From CAZDWZ01 sp964509425 (GTDB lineage Bacteria > Bdellovibrionota_C > UBA2361 > SZUA-149 > CAZDWZ01), in contig CAZDWZ010000022.1 of the NCBI GenBank assembly GCA_964509425.1, positions 1 through 57,131 on the forward strand: a stretch of 57,131 nt of DNA, written 5' to 3'. The notes beneath the pieces were generated by a model. The model saw only the letters and a list, made by a program, of their open reading frames with translations, searched no databases and was not told the DNA's origin. Numbering within the stretch: position 1 is the stretch's first letter; the number at the start of each line of letters is the position of its first letter. Below are positions 52,062-57,131 of this stretch, in pieces. The position numbers were made by a program, and so were the translations under genes.

Positions 52062-52589
52062 TTAACTTTGCTTCTTCTCGAGCTCTTCGCGCCACGCGCC
52101 AAGAAGTCTTACGACTTGGGTTGCCGGGGCGTTCATCGTCTGCAACAGGCGAGTTGCCGGTGCGTTGATGAGTGCCAACAGCTGCCCAAGGAGCTGCTCG
52201 CGAGACGGCAAGGACGCAAGCGCCTTCACGTCATTCGCGGAGAGCACTTGACCATCGAGCGCGCCGGCTTTGATCTCGACGTTCTCTTTGGTCTTTACGA
52301 AATCGTTTACTACCTTCGCCGGGTGAACTGGATCCTCAGCGGACCAAATCACAGCAGTCTGTCCCTTGAAGTGCTGACCGATACCCTCAGCCGAAGTTCC
52401 CGACAGCGCGCGCTTCGCCAAAGTGTTCTTCACGATCGCCATCTTCGAACCGGACTTATCGAGCTCACGGCGGAGCTTCGTCAGTTCTTCGCAAGTGCAG
52501 CGATCGAAGTTGATCAGGATGGACAGTTGCGCGTTGGTAAAGCGCTCCTGCAAGCTCCCGACCGATAATTCTTTTTGTTGAAGGTTCAT
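52062..52589 (-). CDS. rplJ: 50S ribosomal protein L10
   Basis: This 175-residue product is the stalk base protein that anchors L7/L12 dimers and is the usual translational repressor of its own operon. LSVGSLQERFTNAQLSILIN at the N terminus, the RRELDKSGSKMAIVKNTLAK block and the C-terminal helix LGAWREELEKKQS match the family. The spacer to rplL (51774-52061) contains GAGCGCTC followed by GGGGCTTTTT, which may act as a weak terminator or attenuator controlling the extra L7/L12 synthesis. Confidence 0.98.
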   Translation of the reverse strand: MNLQQKELSVGSLQERFTNAQLSILINFDRCTCEELTKLRRELDKSGSKMAIVKNTLAKRALSGTSAEGIGQHFKGQTAVIWSAEDPVHPAKVVNDFVKTKENVEIKAGALDGQVLSANDVKALASLPSREQLLGQLLALINAPATRLLQTMNAPATQVVRLLGAWREELEKKQS

Positions 52590-52648
52590 GACAGTGTTTC
52601 TCTCGGATTCTCTAAAATTCTCTCACCGGCCGCGATAGTCCGGCCGCA

Positions 52649-53325
52649 TCACATTCGATACGGGTCGGCGTTGATCGCGATACTCGGACCCATCGTGGTC
52701 GAGAGGTAAATCGACTTAATGTACGTTCCCTTCACCGCTTGCGGCTTCGCCTTTACGATCGCATCGAGAATGCTGCCGACGTTCTCAGCAATCTTCTCTG
52801 GACTAAATGATGCGCGTGCAGTTGAAACGTGAACAATCCCTGCCTTCTCGACACGGAACTCAACACGGCCCGCTTTGATTGATTGAATTGCTTTGCCGAT
52901 TTCAAGCGTCACCGTTCCGACTTTCGGATTCGGCATCAACCCTCTCGGTCCAAGCTGCTTTCCGACGCGGCCGACGNNNNNNNNNNGGCATCAAAGTCCA
53001 TCCATCCTTCTTGGATCTTCTGGATGAGGTCTTCGGCGCCGACGAAATCCGCTCCGGCTGCTTCCGCTTCCTTCACCTTTTCGCCTTTGCAGACCGCAGC
53101 CACACGAAGAGTCCGGCCGGTGCCGTGCGGGAGCGCAACAGTGCCCCGAACGTTTTCTTCAGCCTTCTTCGGGTTCACTCCGAGGTTAACAGCGACATCA
53201 ACCGACTCGTCGAACTTTCCCTTCGGAAACTTCGTGACAAGCTCAGCCGCTTCCTTCAGCGTATACATCGTTTCGGGCTTTACAAGCTTGCTTGCTTCCC
53301 GGAATCGCTTTCCTCTCTTCGCCAT
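52649..53325 (-). CDS. rplA: 50S ribosomal protein L1, split by an assembly gap
   Basis: The N-terminal part (from MAKRGKRFREASKLV at 53325) reads to GWMDFDA, where ten Ns begin. The C-terminal part resumes as VGRVGKQLGPRGLMPNPKVG and ends at 52649. Both halves match L1, the L1-stalk and tRNA-E-site protein that also represses its own operon. The two frames are out of phase across the Ns only because the gap length is arbitrary. About ten residues (VIASPDAMRV-like) are missing in the family, so the true gap is near 29 bases, which would restore the frame. It is not a pseudogene. Confidence 0.97.
52977..52986. other. Run of ten Ns (assembly gap inside rplA)
   Basis: Ten undetermined bases. 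Comparison with L1 sequences implies about 29 real bases, so 19 bases are probably missing from the total length. Confidence 0.95.
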
Positions 53326-53376
53326 AAAATTCTCTCAGTCGAACCTTGTTCGGAATGGTTACTCTTCGCGTCTCGA

Positions 53377-53874
53377 TTAGCTGTAGTATGGAGTCTTCAC
53401 GCCCATGCTTCGCGCGGAACCGGCGATGATCTTCACCGCTGCTTCCATCGTCGTGGCGCTCAAATCAGCCAATTTAATCTTTGCAATTTCTTCAAGATCG
53501 GCTTGGGTCAGCGTACCGACCTTGTCCTTGTTCGGGGTACCCGAGCCCTTTTGAATCTTCGCCATCTTCTTGATCAAGAAGGAAGCGGGAGGGCTCTTCA
53601 CGACGAAGGTGAAGCTTCGATCCGAATACACGGAGATGAGCACCGGCAAGATTGTTCCCGCTTGCGACTGCGTCTTCGCGTTGAACTGCTTGCAGAACTC
53701 CATGATGTTCACGCCCTGCTGACCGAGGGCGGGACCGACTGGCGGCGACGGATTGGCTTGGCCAGCTGGAATTTGCAGCTTGATTACCGCGGTCGGCGCC
53801 TTCCCGGCACCTTTACCAGCCGCGCCACCTTTACCGGCTGCCGGCTTTCCGGCGTCTTTTCCTTGCTTACTCAT
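53377..53874 (-). CDS. rplK: 50S ribosomal protein L11
   Basis: The 165-residue product is about 24 residues longer than usual, owing to an Ala/Gly/Lys-rich N-terminal extension (MSKQGKDAGKPAAGKGGAAG). The L11 core follows: AVIKLQIPAGQANPSPPVGP, ALGQQGVNIMEFCKQFN, SFTFVVKSPPASFLIKK and the C-terminal GSARSMGVKT. It binds the GTPase-associated centre of 23S rRNA. It is 51 bases upstream of rplA. A GTG or internal start that removes the extension is possible, but the ATG at 53874 has the repeat in frame. Confidence 0.97.
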   Translation of the reverse strand: MSKQGKDAGKPAAGKGGAAGKGAGKAPTAVIKLQIPAGQANPSPPVGPALGQQGVNIMEFCKQFNAKTQSQAGTILPVLISVYSDRSFTFVVKSPPASFLIKKMAKIQKGSGTPNKDKVGTLTQADLEEIAKIKLADLSATTMEAAVKIIAGSARSMGVKTPYYS

Positions 53875-53999
53875 GAGCTTTTACTCTCTGGACTTAAAAA
53901 TGCCTATCTTGACGAGGTAAACCCGCCAATTCTAGAAACTTATGTGATTATTACGGAGCGAATACTCGCGATCCGACCCCTCAACAAAAGCGGCCCTGG

Positions 54000-54028
54000 C
54001 GTATACCGGAATTTCTTCCTTCACTCAA
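54000..54028 (-). promoter_or_regulatory. Weak putative promoter for rplKAJL
   Basis: On the minus strand TTGAGT (54028-54023) and TATACG (54005-54000) are separated by 17 bases, each four of six to consensus. The 280-base spacer between the inserted exported-protein gene and rplK is the natural place for a promoter of the L11 operon. Confidence 0.35.
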
Positions 54029-54154
54029 GCCTGGAGGGGTTGTTTCTAGCCATTTTGCTGAATGACCGCGGTGTTTCCCTCCGCATCACCCTTCGCCCCT
54101 GCCGGCTAAAGCGCTCACAAGCCTTTTCCGCTTAATTCGCTAAGCTTTTCCGAT

Positions 54155-55642
54155 TCAACCGTTTCCGGGAGTTCCGGTTTTTGGAGACACATTTAAGAAA
54201 AATCTCTCCCCTCGACGTTGGACGAGAAGCGAAAACGGTCGCTGCCGCCCGAATGCCTCCGCAAGCTGCGAATAGAGGCCGTCCGTTGTCTCGATGTGCG
54301 CTTCGTCTATGAACTGAATCATGTCGGCCGGCTCGAGCTCGAGCGCGGACCAGATGCTCGGCGAGGGAAAACGATGTAACCGCACTCCGATGACGATGCC
54401 GTCTCTCGAAAATGGGAATGCCTTCACTCCGTCTTGTATCGCGTCTCGACCAACTTTTCCGGGAATGAGATCGGCCGGAGCGAGGACGACTGATTTCGTC
54501 GTTCCTGCCTCACGGAGAAGGGCGAGCTCGGGCATCTTCTTCCGCTCTTCCCGCGGCGCGTCGCCATCGAGAGTTTTTTCTATTTCAGAAAATTTTTTTT
54601 GAACTTTCTCTTCCAGGACCGAGAGAATTCCGCCGCTTTTTCTCTCGCCCTCAGGGGGAGGTGTTCTTGGCATTCCGGACTGTCGAGAGAGCGAGGCAGC
54701 GAGTGCGGCCTCTCCTTCGGGTCCGAATTCCTTGAGAGCTGTTTTCGCAAACGACCGAAGCGAGGAGTCATCGCCTTCAAACGCACCCACCATCGCAGGG
54801 ACGGAAACGCTCGGTGCAGAACGAATTTTGCCGAGCGCAATGACGACATTCGATTTCGTTCCTGGACTTATCTCCGGGCTCGAAAGAAGGGCGGCCAGGC
54901 GGGGCACGGCGCCCTCCGCAGTTCTCCCAAGGTCACCAAGCGCGATGGATGCGCAAGAGATGGGAGCTTCTTGCTCGTGGCGGCTCTTTCCCGATTTGGC
55001 ATTTGGAATAGGCGTGCTGTCGAGAATCTTCACGAGGAGCTTTACAACCGGATTGCACACTTCCTCCGAGCAACTTCGCGCAAGCGAATTGAGCCCACCC
55101 CCACACGCATAATAAAAAGCCCCCGTCGATGCGGCCTGTTCGGCCGAGGAGAGAATTCGCTTCGATACAGCTCCTGGAAGCGGTTCACGTAGCGTTCCAA
55201 AATTTTTGATCGCCGCCTGCCGGACCCTCTCATCTGAATCTTCCAGCATCCCGCTCGCGATTCGAATCGCAGCTGGATCTTTTAGAGTGAACATCACCGA
55301 GAGCATGGCGCATTTCACGTCCGCGTCTGCCGATTTCGAGATACTCGCGAATTTTTCGAGCAGTTCGGGTGAGAAATCTTTCTTCGGTAGAAGGGATACG
55401 CGGATGATCGCTTGCGCGAGTTTTTTGGCATCCGTGCCTGCCGATGAAATCCGGCTCATATGTTCGGCGGCCGTCAATCGAGACGCGGATTCGAAATTTT
55501 CACCGGGCTCGAGAATGAGCTCGTTTTGGCAGGTCGCGACCTCGGAATCGGCTGCAGACGGCTTGGCGAAGAACAACAGACCGCAAAAAATCAGAGCACT
55601 CGAACACGCGGCGGAACTGAGAATACGCAGAATGGTGTGCAT
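54155..55642 (-). CDS. Exported HEAT-repeat protein with C-terminal PDZ domain
   Basis: I use the ATG at 55642 (MHTILRILSSAACSSALIFC) because it gives a signal peptide ending near KPSAADSEV; an alternative GTG at 55696 would overlap the nusG stop by four bases. The product has 495 residues. A series of HEAT-like helical repeats follows (about 110-310: LEDSDERVRQAAIKNFG, LGKIRSAPSVSVPAMVGAFE), then a charged linker. A PDZ-like domain near the C terminus (about 405-485) reads IVIGVRLHRFPSPSIWSALE and LEPADMIQFIDEAHIETTD, similar to GspC PDZ domains. It lies in the same direction between nusG and rplK, where most bacteria have nothing. Confidence 0.82.
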   Translation of the reverse strand: MHTILRILSSAACSSALIFCGLLFFAKPSAADSEVATCQNELILEPGENFESASRLTAAEHMSRISSAGTDAKKLAQAIIRVSLLPKKDFSPELLEKFASISKSADADVKCAMLSVMFTLKDPAAIRIASGMLEDSDERVRQAAIKNFGTLREPLPGAVSKRILSSAEQAASTGAFYYACGGGLNSLARSCSEEVCNPVVKLLVKILDSTPIPNAKSGKSRHEQEAPISCASIALGDLGRTAEGAVPRLAALLSSPEISPGTKSNVVIALGKIRSAPSVSVPAMVGAFEGDDSSLRSFAKTALKEFGPEGEAALAASLSRQSGMPRTPPPEGERKSGGILSVLEEKVQKKFSEIEKTLDGDAPREERKKMPELALLREAGTTKSVVLAPADLIPGKVGRDAIQDGVKAFPFSRDGIVIGVRLHRFPSPSIWSALELEPADMIQFIDEAHIETTDGLYSQLAEAFGRQRPFSLLVQRRGERFFLNVSPKTGTPGNG

Positions 55643-55692
55643 ACTGAGTGGCCGATCGAAGAAAGCGTGAAGATACGAGCTAAACGCTCGCC

Positions 55693-56445
55693 TCACACCT
55701 TCTCGACCTGGGCAAAATCGAGCTCCACCGGAGTGTTTCTTCCGAAGATGCTGATGAGCACCCGGAGCTTGCCCTTGTCCGGCTTTACCTCGTCCACGGT
55801 GCCGTTGAAGTCCGCGAACGGACCGTCTACGACCTTCACCGCGTCGCCTTCTTCAAACTGCTTCTTCGGACGCGGACGCTTCGCTCCGCCTTCCATCTGA
55901 CCCATGAGAGTAGCAATTTCAGTTTCTGAAAGCGGCGCCGGGTTCCGGGAATCGCCGACGAAACCAGCGACTTTTGGCGTATCCTTAACAAGGTGCCAAG
56001 TGTCGTCCGTAAGCTTTACTTGCACGAGAATGTATCCGGGGAAGAACTTCTTCTTCGAGGTTCTCTTTTGCCCCTTCACCATTTCTTCGACAGTTTCTTG
56101 AGGAACGATGATGCCGCCGAAGTGATCGGCCAGATTATGCTGCTTCATCCGCTCTTCGAGGCTCAGCTTCACGCGATGCTCGAAGCCCGAATACGTTTGA
56201 ACGACATACCAAGGATAGGTGGCCTTGAGAGCGTTCATCGCTTCTCTCGCAGCTTCTGCCTCCGCTTCCGCGGCTGCATTCGCGTCGGCTTCCGGCGCCT
56301 CGACTGTTCCTTCGGAATCAGCGCGATCTATTGCATCGGACATTTCAGCGACCGCTTCCGCTTGCTCAGCTGCGTCGGAGCCCGCGACGTAATCGTCCGA
56401 AGGTCGTTCGGTCTCCATTTCTTCTCGATCGCCAAACTCTGCCAT
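55693..56445 (-). CDS. nusG: Transcription termination/antitermination factor NusG
   Basis: The 250-residue protein has an NGN domain (WYVVQTYSGFEHRVKLSLEE ... FFPGYILVQVKL) and a C-terminal KOW domain (FEEGDAVKVVDGPFADFNGT). NusG couples RNA polymerase to the ribosome or Rho. About 75 acidic, Ala/Glu-rich residues precede the NGN domain (EADANAAAEAEAEAAREAMN), so the protein is much longer than the 181 residues of E. coli NusG. The extension is likely unstructured. It is 60 bases downstream of secE. Confidence 0.97.
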   Translation of the reverse strand: MAEFGDREEMETERPSDDYVAGSDAAEQAEAVAEMSDAIDRADSEGTVEAPEADANAAAEAEAEAAREAMNALKATYPWYVVQTYSGFEHRVKLSLEERMKQHNLADHFGGIIVPQETVEEMVKGQKRTSKKKFFPGYILVQVKLTDDTWHLVKDTPKVAGFVGDSRNPAPLSETEIATLMGQMEGGAKRPRPKKQFEEGDAVKVVDGPFADFNGTVDEVKPDKGKLRVLISIFGRNTPVELDFAQVEKV

Positions 56446-56505
56446 AATTCAAACTCTAAAATTCTCAACCACGCCAAATCTGCCGCACGAAATTGCCCGC
56501 GGGCA

Positions 56506-56733
56506 CTATGTTAACATTGCCTTCATGAACATCCCGACGAGAAGGTCGGTGAGTCCGAGGAAAATTCCAAACAAGAAAATCAACATGAACACACGGACCG
56601 TCATCGCGATCGTCTCTTGTCGGGTCGGCGTGTGGACCTTTTTCAACTCTTCCCAGGACTCCGTAAAATACGAAGTTCCCTTCGTCAGTGCTCCTGGAGT
56701 TGTCTCAGCTGCTTTCGCCATCGGATTTCCCAT
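56506..56733 (-). CDS. secE: Preprotein translocase subunit SecE
   Basis: The 75-residue product is a single-span SecE. The amphipathic helix YFTESWEELKKVHTPTRQET precedes the membrane segment FMLIFLFGIFLGLTDLLVG, the family signature. SecE holds SecY together in the inner membrane. The start could be the first ATG or the one at the fifth codon. It follows tRNA-Trp by 20 bases and precedes nusG, the standard order. Confidence 0.95.
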   Translation of the reverse strand: MGNPMAKAAETTPGALTKGTSYFTESWEELKKVHTPTRQETIAMTVRVFMLIFLFGIFLGLTDLLVGMFMKAMLT

Positions 56734-56753
56734 TTGCTTCAGAGAATTATGAA

Positions 56754-56826
56754 CACGCCCGGAGGGACTTGAACCCCCAACCCCTGGATTTGGAGTCCAG
56801 TGCTCTACCAGTTGAGCTACGGGCGT
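56754..56826 (-). tRNA. trnW: tRNA-Trp (anticodon CCA)
   Basis: The 73-base gene has a 7-bp acceptor stem (ACGCCCG/CGGGCGT), anticodon stem CTGGA/TCCAG with loop CTCCAAA (anticodon CCA), and a T loop with TTCAAGT. Discriminator base is G. The CCA tail is not encoded. It lies between tuf and secE and is probably cotranscribed with them, as in many bacteria. Confidence 0.98.
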
Positions 56827-56959
56827 CCAGGATTCTCAAATTCTTCTTTTCTCCCTCTGCGTCCCTGGCGTCCTCTGCGGTTGCATTTATCGATTGATAC
56901 GTATGCAATCTCGGAGGAGGCAAAGACGAAGGGATGTTTTTTCGTCTTCTTTTCTTGTT

Positions 56960-57030
56960 CTCCGGTGCTCCGGCGCTCTGTGGTTCGTTTATCAATTAAA
57001 AATAAACCACAGAGCACCAGAACACCGGAG
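56960..57030. repeat. CACAGAG-type intergenic hairpin, copy 3
   Basis: Arms 56960-56985 and 57005-57030 match in 23 of 26 positions around a 19-base loop, with the shared CTCTGTGGTT/AACCACAGAG core. It follows the tuf stop by nine bases. A half copy (CCTCTGCGGTT, near 56870-56883) without a partner arm lies between it and the tRNA gene. Confidence 0.82.
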
Positions 57031-57039
57031 ATGTTTTCG

Positions 57040-57131
57040 TTACTGAATAATCTCAGCTACGACGCCGGCGCCTACGGTACGGCCGCCTTCGCGGATAGCG
57101 AAACGGAGTTCCTTGTCCATGGCGATCGGAG
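57040..57131 (-). CDS. tuf: Elongation factor Tu, C-terminal end only
   Basis: The minus-strand frame enters at the window edge and ends PIAMDKELRFAIREGGRTVG followed by AGVVAEIIQ and a TAA stop at 57042-57040. This is the invariant C terminus of EF-Tu, which delivers aminoacyl-tRNA to the ribosome. It precedes tRNA-Trp and secE, so it is the tufB-position copy. A second copy after fusA cannot be checked here. Confidence 0.97.
   Translation of the reverse strand, partial: PIAMDKELRFAIREGGRTVGAGVVAEIIQ

Noticed and set aside
52649..53325. rplA as two broken genes or a pseudogene
   Set aside because: The break coincides with the ten Ns and both halves are perfect L1 sequence.

Overview
The window looks like a piece of chromosome from a Gram-negative, proteobacteria-like organism. 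RpoB and RpoC are of proteobacterial type, closest in feel to the Deltaproteobacteria/Bdellovibrionota group, and there are many Sec signal peptides and lipoboxes. Taxonomy cannot be fixed from the sequence alone. A run of ten Ns inside rplA marks it as a scaffolded, probably metagenome-derived, assembly. Most genes have moderate GC, but several single genes are clearly richer in G+C.

Right end (41.8-57.1 kb), minus strand, in transcription order: 3' end of tuf, tRNA-Trp, secE, nusG, an inserted gene for an exported HEAT-repeat/PDZ protein, rplK, rplA (split by the gap), rplJ, rplL, a 710-base structured spacer, rpoB and rpoC, then a strong intrinsic terminator. Left end (0-1.1 kb), also minus strand: rpsL, rpsG and the first codons of fusA. 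In many bacteria rpoC is followed directly by rpsL-rpsG-fusA. Here the two halves keep order and orientation but are separated by about 40.6 kb of accessory DNA. rpsL has its own plausible sigma-70-type promoter.

The accessory block mixes: (a) housekeeping-like enzymes (aldo/keto reductase, zinc alcohol dehydrogenase, MICAL-like FAD monooxygenase, D-amino-acid oxidase, HAD phosphatase, ketopantoate reductase, glycogen debranching enzyme); (b) a signalling operon with a secreted Cys protein, a giant tandem histidine kinase whose second kinase module looks dead, and an OmpR-type regulator; (c) a four-gene operon led by a DUF6502 protein that carries two collagen-like Gly-X-Y arrays encoded by mutually inverted 9-bp repeats, followed by two lipoproteins and an unknown protein; (d) three overlapping TadE/TadG-like genes without the Tad machinery; (e) many small secreted, Cys-rich or Pro-rich proteins; (f) a membrane protein joining a GIDE/BAM-like domain to ankyrin repeats; and (g) about eight isolated GC-rich genes, each alone and often next to strong hairpins, that look like separate acquisitions. 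A family of CACAGAG-type intergenic hairpins occurs at least three times, once between rpoB and rpoC.

The best candidates for something undescribed are the DUF6502/collagen-like operon, the double kinase operon, the HEAT-PDZ gene inside the ribosomal operon, and the scattered GC-rich singletons.
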